Positions 24,500 to 34,429 of a stretch of 64,000 bases of DNA are shown here, one piece after another; the first letter of the stretch is position 1; each line of letters begins with the position of its first letter. The DNA lies in the NCBI GenBank assembly GCA_903813345.2, contig CAIIXF020000006.1, positions 40,248,848 to 40,312,847 on the forward strand, written 5' to 3'. The notes below the pieces were generated by a model. It saw only the letters and a list, made by a program, of their open reading frames with translations. It was not told the origin of the DNA and searched no databases. A program made the position numbers and the translations under genes. The DNA comes from Owenia fusiformis (Eukaryota > Annelida > Polychaeta > Sabellida > Oweniidae).

Positions 24500-25951
24500 C
24501 AAACCTACACCTTGCTCCTTTCTGTCGTATTAATAAAGCAAAAATAACATATCACGGTGGGATACGAACCACTCGCCTGGGATTTGGTTATTCACTAACA
24601 CCATAGGCGTTCACCTATTCTGGATACAACTGACGAGTTGTATCTAAGTGGAGTCAAAAGCGAAGATCATTCTAAATTGACGCTCGGTATAAATATATGA
24701 TACTTTTATCTTCTCACACAGGTGAACGTTAGCCTCATGGCTAGCGTGTTTAGCTTCCACTCTCTAGGTTAGTCGATCGAAACCCGTTCATGGCGAACTT
24801 TTTGATTTGCTTGCTGTCAACTTATAATAAGTAGGGCAAAATCCAGAAAAAGTAGATCAAAAATACTCCAATGGAGTATAAAATTGTCACCAGGATTCCG
24901 AAATGAGACGAATGTTAACTCGTTAAATCTCGGTAGATAAAGTAGGTCAGAAAATCCGGATTAATCCGAACTGATTCGGGAATCTTCGTCATAAGAAGTA
25001 GATCAAAAATCCAGAGAAGTAGATCAAAAATACTCCAATGGAGTATAAAATTGTCACCAGGATTCCGAAATGAGCCGAATGTAAACTCGTTAAATCTCGG
25101 TAGATGAAGTAGGTCAGAAAATCCGGATTAATCCGAACAAGGTTCGGGAATCTTCGTATTAAGAAGTAGATTAAAAATACTCCCAATGGAGTATAAAATT
25201 GTCCCCAATATTCCGAAATACGACGAATCGAATCGGCAAACTTCGGTAAAATAATGAAGTGCATAAAAACCGAAATGATCCGATGAACGTTCGGATAAAA
25301 TCGTGAACAGGTGTCAGGGGTTTCCCCTCATCTTTCCCCACATTGTTCTAAAAGCCTTATATGGATTTATCACGTAACATTCAAAATGACGTTCCTATAT
25401 GGTTCTATGGGTTCGAACACGTGACCAAATATACCAAATAAAAATTTTACCTTGACCACTGGATGGGATTTCATAGAAAATATCCAAGAAAACCTATCCT
25501 CGTGATCCTTAAATCACTTAAATTCGATCATTTTATTTTCACCCCTTGATGGAATTTTATGAAAGAAGTCATGAAAACACATCATCATGTAAGGGTTTTC
25601 ACCCAAATTAGCTCGTTTTATCTTGAGCCTTCAATTGAATTTCTTGAAGAAATATTTTATGAAAAAATATCATCATGTTATGATTTGTATTTAAATAAGA
25701 CCGTTTCATCTAAATATTTCATAAAAAATGCACTTTAAATTTTTTCAGAATTTGCCTTAATTTATCAATGTAATGAAAGTATAAGATTAACTCTCAAATA
25801 GCGTTCTATTTTAACCTTTTTATTGAAATCAATACAGGACTCGCTCTCTAAATATCCAATAAAAATTCAACCCTTGGATGTGATTTCGTTGGAAAAAAAA
25901 TATGTCAAGTCCAGAATCAAATGATTTGTCCAGAACCTCTTAAGATCCTGT
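24500..25951 (-). repeat. Right terminal inverted repeat arm of the giant element
   Basis: Reverse complement of the left arm, with three rather than four ~147-bp units (palindromes near 24866, 25034 and 25180). Past the left arm's similarity limit it continues with GTGTAGGTTTGAAAACAAGACG (minus strand), which is also present in the third arm near 63740, so the left arm has lost a short inner piece. Confidence 0.85.
24722..24803 (+). repeat. tRNA-like segment in right arm with T5 stop
   Basis: GTTAGCCTCATGGCTAGCG (A-box region), TTAGCTTCCAC (UCC-like loop), GATCGAAACCC (B-box-like), then TTTTT at 24799-24803. It resembles a glycine-type tRNA in outline but stems are mismatched. Confidence 0.5.
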
Positions 25952-26055
25952 TAACAATGCTAGTTAACCAGACTTTGTATTTAAACTTAAAGCAGAATTT
26001 GAACAGCAGTATTAATATGACAGGTCTGAGTCTAAATGACATTATCAAATCGTAA
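25952..26055 (+). pseudogene. Severed C-terminal end of glycosyltransferase copy A
   Basis: Starts with the second TAACAA target duplication and continues in frame through residues homologous to the last ~32 residues of copy B (LVNQTLYLNL, NLNSSINMTGL), ending with TAA at 26053-26055. The following ~80 bp (GCTACGATTTT, TTCGTTC, GTGGATGG) match the 3' flank of copy B. This is the piece of exon 2 cut off by the giant element. Confidence 0.9.
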
Positions 26056-26377
26056 TTTAAGCTCCATCTGTCAAATGCTACGATTTTACATTTTCGTTCG
26101 GTGGATGGGACGCACAGTCTCATCTGTCTGTTATATGGCCAGACATGGACTCCGACATTTACTAAACAAATTGTTTCCATATAGATGTTCAAAAAATCTA
26201 ACTGTATTCCAAATATGGTATAATCAATTCAACCATTTACAACTCACATTGTTTATGTTCATTGTAAAAGGGCCAATGATAAGCCAATAATTACATATGG
26301 AAAGACAATAGGCAGTTCACATTTGAGAAGTCAAGGGGAAAGATTGATAAAATGCACTGATCAAGAATGTGACACTA

Positions 26378-28566
26378 CACTCTGTTAAGCATGATAAAAG
26401 GCAAGAAGTTTAGTTAGAAATAAAAGAGTTATCTCATGAATGCAGGCCTGTCAACTGTCCCGCAATTTGCGTATTTGTCACGCATTTGCTGAAGAATTTG
26501 AAGTCACGCCAGTTTTTTTTTGCGTGACAGATAATGTCACGCAAAATACGCATTTTACCTGGTAATTGTCAAGCAAAAATATTTCTGTAGAAATTTTTTC
26601 GAAATATGTTTACGATACGGTAAAAATACGAACGCCGGAAAAAACCGAACGCAATTTGTCCTGATTTGTCACGCGAATCCCGTATGTGTCACGCATGTTC
26701 ATTGCTCACCAGCTCGCCTCTACCGGAAGTTATGATACGTTATGGTGTAACTACGGTAATTAATTTAAAATATTGAAAAAATCAACAACATTCAATTTCT
26801 AGGGTGTACAACCATTTTCGAGCGAATTTGCCGATATAATAACAATATTTTTGAGTTCCCCTAGGCTATATATAAACTTCATCAATACACAGTATATTCA
26901 ACATAGGTTTTGCTTCTCGATTTTTAAATATCACTATGCAAAGACAGGGACTCATTTTAGGTAAAATCATTGCTTCACAAATGAAAATTAAAGGGAACGT
27001 TAGCTCACAAAATAAATCAATCCATTACAATGTTAAGTATATGATTTGAAAGATTGTCTGGATTATATGTGTGATCGATTGATGCATAAACAAACATATT
27101 CATTTCAACTTGCAGACCTCCATTCTGGCTCATGTATAGGCCTAAGACGCCATATTGCCTTATGTATTGTACTGCCCATGCGTGCATACTTAATGCGTGA
27201 CGTCACATCGACAGAGATCAGCGATCAAGTTTGACTAAAAAATTAAAAGATCCACACTTAACAGCACAAAAGTGATATCAATGATCGCCTATTTCATATC
27301 AAATAAGTGTAGGATGTAAGGTTTAACATTTTTCATGTTATTTAGTATTTACAGAAGCAGAGCTTGTAAAGAAACCAAGTTTTAAATTCCGATTTTGACT
27401 GTTGACAAAAATAAAGAAAAGAGAGAAAGAGGTGACTTGTTAGAAACAATGACATGAAATTGTGAATAAAAAAGATATTATTGTGGGTTTTATTTTTTGA
27501 GAGTTCATCAAATACACTCATGTGTATTAATTTAAATATGTATTGTAATACCTTTCAGTTCTACCAAGGATTATAAAAACTGATCGAAATGGCTTCGTTT
27601 TTAAAGTATAAAAAACACTACCCTACCCGGACGGCCGGAAGTAGTATAACATGTATATTGAAACCATGTATAAACTGTAAATCACGTGAATTGGCTGATG
27701 CAATCAGGATGTGACTAGTACAAAGTAACTATGATGCAATCAGGTTATGACTTGTGCAAAATAATTGGCTTCACCTAGAATTCGCGATCTTTGCTCTTTA
27801 GCATAACATGAAGACATGTTTTGTGTTTAAGTAGCTAGATTCAAATACAAACTAAATGAATAAAACATAAACCAACCATCATTTGTTCCAATCATGGCGA
27901 ATTGTCAAGGAAATACGTGTAACTGAATGTAAATCAACAGCGGAGCTCTTCAATTATGAGGTGAGAAAAATATAAAAATAAAAACAAAAATAAATCTCAC
28001 AGAATAGAGCTATTTATACGATTCTAAGTACATTTTAAGTGCTCCATACATTAATGTAAGTATAAAAGCCATTAACCTCAACTGGGAAGCACTTTCCAAC
28101 TATTTTTACAGCTTGAATTGTAAGAAAATGGCACTTATCTCAAACAATGGAAATTTGAAAGAAGCTCAATTTATTGTGAAGATGAAGTTTATATATATCT
28201 GTATATGGGGGTGCGAATATATAGTCATAGTATGGGCTAATTCGCTTAAAAATGGCGATATATACCTCAGAACTTGTATTTTGTGATTTTTTCAATATTT
28301 TAAAATTAATTACCGTAGTTACACCATAACGTATCATAACTTCCGGAAGAGGCGAGCTGGTAAGTATATTTCAGTTCTTTTGACAGTTCAATTTTACATG
28401 TCTTTAGTATTGTGCACATGCTCTATGTGGACAAAATTCTGCTTATAGTGTTACACCATTTAGTGTCTTCTACCTTTTAGGAGCTACGTAAGGGTCCCAT
28501 TCATGAGATAACTCTTTTATTTCTAACTAAACTTCTTGCCTTTTATCATGCTTAACAGAGTGTAGA
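26378..28566. mobile_element. 2.2 kb inverted-repeat element
   Basis: Outer arms ACTCTGTTAAGCATGATAAA...GAGATAACTC pair between about 26378-26445 and 28495-28566. The inner arms GGAAGTTATGATACGTTATG and its inverse pair between about 26715-26790 and 28290-28350. A GCCTGTCAACT MITE is inserted in the left arm at 26445. No transposase frame found. Confidence 0.65.
26445..26700. repeat. CAGGCCTGTCAACT MITE (right end missing)
   Basis: Starts CAGGCCTGTCAACTGTCCCGC and shares GCGTATTTGTCACGCATTTG and GTCACGCAAAATACGC with the copies at 39672-40168 and 40649-40925. The usual right tip GTTGACAGGCCTG is absent. Confidence 0.65.
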
Positions 28567-29467
28567 AGGAGATGTGAGGAGATCTTCAAAGGGGCCTTTC
28601 GAACAGAGAAATCGTCATAGACTAAGGTACGGTGAGGAGAACAAGTTGACAGTTAGATATAACAAAGAAGTGTGAAAACCCTTTTTATAAATTAAAGTCT
28701 TTATTTTTCGTGTAAAAAGAATAAAATAATTAAGAATAGATTCTTACTTGGTCTGGAGACCTTTAAACAGAGTAGGGGTCAGAAGGAAATATTTATGATA
28801 TTTTGCACACCTCTTAATAAATCACATTTAACTGACCACCTGAGACACAGTTAAACCCCTTTAAAGGAATAAGTAATTCCTTTTAGATAACGTTGAAAAC
28901 ATATTTCCCATGTTATTTTCCCATAGGGAAAACTCATGCGATCCATTGCTTTCAGCTAAATTTTGGTCACGCATAATGGAAATCTTTAAAACCCCTGAAG
29001 GAATTACCTATTCATTTTTAAATCCTCAAAAATAGCCAATATCCAACATATGACTGTCCGAAACTTCCGGAGTAGACACTAGCTTTGTTTAGTTGTTATT
29101 TATTTAGATTGAATAAAATGCTAAAGAACTTTGCCATGTTATGTCAATTGCAGCGGGATATAAAATAATCAATTTAATTCTTTATCATTTTTTACCACAT
29201 TTGTGAAGTTATGAAGTTTTATTGATTAAACTTGATTTAAATTATGCAGCAACAGCTGTTGTCTCAGATAGGGTCAGCCTCTAACATTTAACCTACAGAT
29301 GAACTTGTCATGGTGATTGCATTTTCTGTGAAAAATGGCACTCCCAGACATACATTCTGGTCTATGCTCTCTTGATTTTTCAGTTGTGAACCACTTATAA
29401 TAATACAAAACATTTCTAAACTTGATAATATAATAGGACAATAACGTCATTTCTAAGGGCAATATAG

Positions 29468-29582
29468 TGAAATATTGGACCGAGGGTCGAAGGCCCAAGG
29501 TCCAATATTTAGTCAATGGCAACGGAATCTGAATTTGAGGTATTAAACAAGACAACGGCATGGTAAATTCAGATTCCGTTGT
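29468..29582. repeat. Two adjacent hairpins
   Basis: AAATATTGGACC...GGTCCAATATTT (29471-29510) and AACGGAATCTGAATTT...AAATTCAGATTCCGTT (29519-29580) are inverted repeats with short loops. Confidence 0.65.
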
Positions 29583-29796
29583 ATTTGACGATATCGAAGA
29601 CGCTATATTATGGCGATTCACGACCCAATTTGATCGAAATTGGCAATTCATGTGATACATCATGAACAGAATTAGCGACAATAAAGTCCCATGAAACGAG
29701 GACCAAGTGATTAAAGAGTTGAAGCGACGGTTATGTCCGCCATTTGTGACAACGGTATCTGACTTTACGGTTGTCAGGCTATTCCGGTGTGAATTT

Positions 29797-29932
29797 AATG
29801 GTCAATTCATTTAAATATGTATGAACGAAATAGTGGCAGGTACTATTCATATTTAAAAGAGTACCCATAAAAAGTAGGTTAATCCGGGAGCCGGTAGGCG
29901 TTAGTTGCATTCGCGAATACAAGCTTAGCTCC
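29797..29932. repeat. Foldback MITE, GCCTGTCGGCTACCGG family (block B copy)
   Basis: Collinear with 781-915 in block A (CATTTAAATATG.ATGAACGAAATAGTG; GGCGTTAGTTGCATTCGCG). A foldback element is inserted a few bases beyond. Confidence 0.7.
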
Positions 29933-29943
29933 AAATCTGTAAA

Positions 29944-31193
29944 GGTACGTTCACACCAACGGCGAATGCCACGCTTTAAATCGGCGAGCAAAGCGCCGTC
30001 ATTTTTGTCATTTTTCTTCAGACCAACGGCGCTTTGATGGCGCTTTAAAGCGGCTTGTAAAGCGGCACCAAAGCGTAACAAAGTTTGATTAAAGCGTCGG
30101 GGTCGTAATAGGTCGTAGAAAAGCTCAGAGTAAAACGGGATATTCGGCAAGAGCGCCAAAAAATTTTAAACTCTTAAAAAGTTTTGGGCGCTCTGTTACG
30201 AATCGATTAAGCGCCGAGAGCGTATCAAAGCTTAACAAACCGTAACAAAGCTCAGAAAAACTTGATCCAAAGCGTAGGAAAGCTTAACATAGCTCTAAAA
30301 GGTTCCTCACGCTTTGATCCCGCTTTGATCAGGCTTTGTTACGCTTGAAACCACGCTTTGAAAAGCTTTGATAAGCATTATTACGCTTTGATGCGATTAT
30401 GACGCTTTAAATCAGGCTCTGATACGATTGCAAAACTCTGTTGTGCATTGTTACGCTCTGTTAAGCTCTGTCACGCATTGGAAAATGTCGAGATCGCCGA
30501 TTCCATGCCGCTTTTGATCCAATGACTATATAAAGATGCAGTAGATCCATAAAACCATTGCATCTTTGACTCGAGAACACGATGGCAGAACAACGAGATC
30601 CAGAAATTCCAGATGGACCAGAGCATGACCTATCTGAAGAAGACATGACGTTTGTCGCACGGCGTGATATAGCGTGTGAAAACTTTCAAGCGTAACAAAG
30701 CCTAGCAAAGCGTTTCAATCCTTGATTAAAGCGTCTCAATTCGTTGGAAAGCTTGAGAGTCCCTCAGGAAAGTGTAACAAAGAGTGTCAGATATTGATGA
30801 AAGCGTCTGACCTCGTGTCAGATCTTCATGCCAGATCGTAGCAAATCTTGAGACATCTTAACGAAGCGTGTCAAGTGGTAACAGACCGTGAATAGACTGG
30901 GGTCCCCGCTTTGAACCAAGCTGTGTTAAGCTTTCCTACGCTTTGAGTCAAGCTTTGTTGAGCTTTGTTACGGTTTGTTAAGCTCTCGGCGCTTCAATCA
31001 ATTCGTAACAGAGCGCCCAAAATTTTTAAACAGTTTAACATTTTTTGGCGCTCTTGCCGAATATCCCGCTTTACTCCGAACTTTTCTATGACCTATTACG
31101 ATCCCGACGCTTTAATCAAGCTTTGTTACGCTTTGGTGCCGCTTTACAATCCGCTTTAAAGCGCCATCAAAGCGCCGTTGGTGTGAACGTACC
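29944..31193. mobile_element. Foldback element with ~350-400-bp inverted arms
   Basis: Tips GGTACGTTCACACCAACGGC and GCCGTTGGTGTGAACGTACC. The arms match for 350 bp or more, in order: GCGCTTTAAAGCGG, CACCAAAGCGTAACAAAG, ATATTCGGCAAGAGCGCC, TTTTGGGCGCTCTGTTACGA. The left arm has an extra ~70-bp piece. Block A (about 925-945) has the uninterrupted site CCTGTAATATATTGCAGC. The 500-bp centre holds a TATA box and a 37-residue frame unlike the arms. No transposase. Confidence 0.8.
30582..30695 (+). other. Short open frame at the centre of the foldback element
   Basis: ATG at 30582 opens a 37-residue acidic frame (begins MAEQRDPEIPDGPEHD) that ends where repeat sequence resumes (GCGTAA). TATATAAAG lies at 30527-30535, 47 bp before the ATG. 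The piece looks like a promoter and first exon of some gene caught inside the element; the source gene is unknown and no function is claimed. Confidence 0.35.
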
Positions 31194-31227
31194 ATAATAT
31201 ACTGCAGCTAAATGTATAAATTATAGC

Positions 31228-31720
31228 ACTGATTCATCGGACGGCACCCGACCGATTGAGTAATTTGTTCAAATTTGAATACACCTTTGAACAAAATACT
31301 CAATCTACCGGGCGCCACTCGATGCATCACAGCTTATACCTAGGCCATATTTGCTCCGATCCATCCGGGCCCGGCCGATTGCAGTATTTTGTTCAAAACT
31401 GATTTCAACTTGCTTCAAATGGACCAAACGTTTTTTAAATCATGTACAAGTTTTCAGGAGTTCACATCTAACCTCACATCTGAGATTTGGCCATAATGCC
31501 TTGGTCACATTTGCTCCGATTTTCACTACGGCGCCCGGCCCGGATTGAGTATTTTGTTCAGAAATGTATTCAATTGTGAACAAAATACTCAATCGGCCGG
31601 GCGCCGGCCGATGAATCGCAGCAAATGTGACCAAGGCATGAATTTTGAGCAAAATTCTCAATCTGCCGGGCGCTGGTCGGTGAATCGGGGCAAATGTGAC
31701 CTTGGCATTATATCACCTAG
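31228..31720. repeat. Cluster of GATTGAGTATTTTGTTCA foldback MITEs
   Basis: Hairpins at 31228-31342, 31345-31400 (half) and 31495-31715, each with CGATTGAGTATTTTGTTCA-like arms and CGGCCGGGCGCCGGCC palindromes. They sit 400-850 bp upstream of peptide copy B, as their relatives do in block A. Confidence 0.7.
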
Positions 31721-32009
31721 GCATGTCAGGCATTTGGCGGCACTGTTGGTTTGGCGAGTAAAGTTAATAAGTTACATGCATAATAAGTTTCAGTCAGTGC
31801 ATGTTCGCGATTATTGCAATAAAGTGAAACAAACCACTGGGTTTAGAGGTATAATCTTTAAATCGAGAAATTGTGACTCCAAAGCAGTCAACGTTGAATC
31901 AGTTCCTCACTTTATCCAATGCATTCACTACCGATTACAAAGATACTTTACAAGCACACTGGCCGTGAACTCGTTGAACATGTAAACCCATTACATTTTA
32001 AATGCAGGG

Positions 32010-32092
32010 GTATTTATATATCTACAGATGGCTTCTTTTCAAAAGTTCATTACACGTCACGACTGCTTCTGCTCGAACATCACTGCTTCAAA
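32010..32092 (+). promoter_or_regulatory. Putative core promoter and 5' UTR of peptide copy B
   Basis: TATTTATATATC at 32011-32022, about 70 bp before the ATG. The 60 bp next to the ATG (TTCATTACACGTCAC, CTGCTTCTGCTCG, CATCACTGCTTCA) match copy A almost base for base. Confidence 0.5.
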
Positions 32093-34429
32093 ATGAAACT
32101 CGCTCTCTTGATTCTCGTTATCTTTGCTGTTGGAGCCACTGCAACAAGTATGTATTTTTATCACTTTTTCATTTCATATAACTACTCTGTAAAGAAAGTT
32201 TTGCACAAAGAGTGAATTTTGAAAATTATGAGTATAAATGTAATGCATATTTAAATGTGTAATGCCTTGGTTACATTTGCTCCAATTTTCACTACGCACC
32301 GAGCCGATTGAGTGTTTTGTTCAAAATTGAATACAATATTGAACAAAACACTCAATCGGCCGGGCGCCGGCCGATGGATCGGAGCAAACGTGACCCAGGC
32401 ATAATATAGTGGTTGTTTTTGTGTCTTTATAACAAAAAATGATCTAGTTCTGCAATATTTTGATTTATCATGTACCGTATTTTGAGGAACTAGCAAAAAG
32501 ATATTTTAATTAATGACATAATAGATAATAACAATAGAACAGATAAATTATTATGTAAAACGGGTATTTTACAGGTAAAATATTGATTAAAGTAATTGAT
32601 TAAAGTATATTGCCATAGAAACTGTATTATAAAACAACCAGGTGAATTGAAAAAATTACATAATACATCAAAATATTGCTAAACTACGATCGGTGAGTTG
32701 ATAAGAAAAAATACTTTTGATTCTTAATATTGTTTCCAAAGGAATCTGTTAAAGATCAATAAATCTTAATGTTTTCGAACTAAAATATTTGAATAATAAT
32801 TTCGTGAATGCTTTGTTGGCATGTAGAGGTATGTATGTATGTATTTAGTGTTGGCGCAGTTAAGGCAGATATGACTACCCTACCCTACCCTACCCCTACC
32901 CTATCGGTTTATATATAATCAAATTGAATGAGGTCGAGCAACTCGTTTCTACGAGATAATTCACACCATTCGTGTTTAAATTTACTTAAATGCCGCTCAA
33001 CCGCAAAAAAATGAGCAAACTCATGCGATGTCAGTCGTTTTCGGATTTTATTTGCCCCGCTAGGTATGGTAAATTAAAACCCTAATAAAACAAAATACTA
33101 CTTTGATTCAGCGTGTATAAAACGAATTGTGTTTGACCAAATAAAAAAAATCTCACTGCTAAACTTGAATGGTTGTGAAACGTTTTTTCGTATGTATTAA
33201 CCTAAAAGTGACCTCTCCCCTCTCACAAAACCGTAAACAAAAGTTGAACAAAGTAGCATATCGAACAAAAGACTGCTTCCACATTGTTCACTCGAATTAC
33301 TCATTGTGAAAAGAAATAAATCGCTAAAAATTGTTTTTGCGATTGCGATTAAAGCACCGCTAGCTCCTTTGTAAAATCGACTCTATGAAACATGGTTAAT
33401 AAATCGAATCTGATCTGTGTCATTCCCGAACGTAAATACGTTTTAATGCACCCTCATTGAACCATTAAAGTATTTATTTATATGTGGAATCGATCGCGAA
33501 TGACCGTAAAACATAATAACTACTCAGGAGGGGATATCCCAAAGTTCAGAGTTGGTAACGGGTCACGCGGTATTCATGTAATAGATCCATAAAAGGGTTT
33601 ATAGGACCATTTAGGAATCAAACTTACAAAAGTAAAAAAAACTATTGTCTGCCATTTTTATGTCATGTTATAGATCCATATAAGGCTTGTTGAACCATGT
33701 AGGGAAAGCTAAGAGGAATCCCCTGATTCCGAGCAATTCCAGGGAAATATGAGAGCTACTTTCTTCTGACAACAACTACGTACTTTTTATTGAAGATTAT
33801 TTAATATCATTTCAGCAAAATATCACTTTTGCAAAGTGCATGTTCCTTATCATATATAGCGTTGAATGAATACAATTCGTATTTCAGGTGAGGGTCTATT
33901 GAAGCGTCTCTTCACCCTGCTAGCAGAGGAAAATAGTGAAGAGATCGAAGGTGGGAGATTTGAGAAAAAGTCATGGGATAGTGTCAAATCTCAAGGTGGT
34001 GTATTTGTATAACATAATTTTGGCACATTTTCATCCAAAACAGATTAATGATTATTCCGCCCTGATTACCAGTGGTCGTGCCAATAAATAAATTAATACG
34101 TGGTTTATATAGTCGACGGTATGTACATATACTTTCATTGCCCTGCACTTATGTGTCTATAAATTACATTTTACCACAATAAATTACCCTGTCTTGTTTG
34201 TACATGTAAGAATTATTTCTTGTGGCACATCTTTAATTTGCATAACTTTGTAGTTGAAGAACCTGAAGATCTTAAAGAGTGTTGTGCAGACATATGCCAG
34301 CGTACAGGAACAAAGTGCTGGAAGTGCAAAGTTTACGATGATTGCCCAAAAATAGATTACGGTTATAACGAAGACAAATGCAGGAAATGCAAAGACTGGG
34401 ACAGAAACTATGTTAATGGACAAAAATAA
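32093..34429 (+). CDS. Secreted cysteine-rich peptide precursor (3 exons)
   Basis: Exon 1 is 32093-32147, exon 2 33888-33995 and exon 3 34254-34429, joined in phase 1 at both borders (donors A|GTATGT and CAAG|GTGGTG, acceptors ATTTCAG and TTTGTAG). The product is 112 residues. Residues 1-18 form a hydrophobic signal peptide (MKLALLILVIF start), and 19-54 an acidic pro-region with an early LKR dibasic site and EKK. The C-terminal ~58 residues carry eight cysteines in the pattern CC-x3-C-x7-C-x2-C-x5-C-x11-C-x2-C. Even cysteine number, signal and pro-region suggest a processed, disulfide-bonded extracellular peptide. I cannot tell defence peptide, venom-like or signalling peptide apart and match no named family. 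AATAAA at 34594 may be the poly(A) signal. Confidence 0.75.
32263..32402. repeat. Foldback MITE in intron 1 of peptide copy B
   Basis: AATGCCTTGGTTACATTTGC ... GCAAACGTGACCCAGGCAT with the central hairpin GAGTGTTTTGTTCAA / TTGAACAAAACACTC. Absent from the same intron place in copy A. Confidence 0.7.
32872..32906. repeat. (TACCC)n simple repeat
   Basis: About five CTACC/CTACCC units in a row. It is intronic and the unit is not the metazoan telomere hexamer. Confidence 0.8.

Larger units (their letters stand above)
14517..25951. mobile_element. Giant inverted-repeat element inserted in glycosyltransferase exon 2
   Basis: The tips ACAGGATCTTAAGAGG and CCTCTTAAGATCCTGT are exact inverses. A 6-bp duplication TAACAA flanks the element at 14511-14516 and 25952-25957. 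The uninterrupted site is seen in gene copy B near 61370. Arms of about 1.45-1.6 kb (14517-16124 and 24500-25951) are nearly identical: one 276-bp stretch translates to the same 91 residues in both. The arms hold ~147-bp tandem units (4 on the left, 3 on the right) and tRNA-like modules. The 8.4 kb centre has mariner elements, MITEs and no recognised transposase, polymerase or integrase. Superfamily unknown. Confidence 0.9.

Noticed and set aside
14517-25951. Polinton/Maverick or DNA-virus-like identity for the giant element
   Set aside because: The 6-bp duplication and long arms fit, but tips start ACAGG rather than AG, and no polymerase, integrase, ATPase or capsid-type frame was seen inside.
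29779-30159. 126-residue minus-strand open frame
   Set aside because: It spans a MITE and the left arm of the foldback element; arm repeats create the open frame.
32872-32906. Interstitial telomere repeat
   Set aside because: The unit is CTACC/CTACCC, irregular, and not TTAGGG; it is a short simple repeat in an intron.
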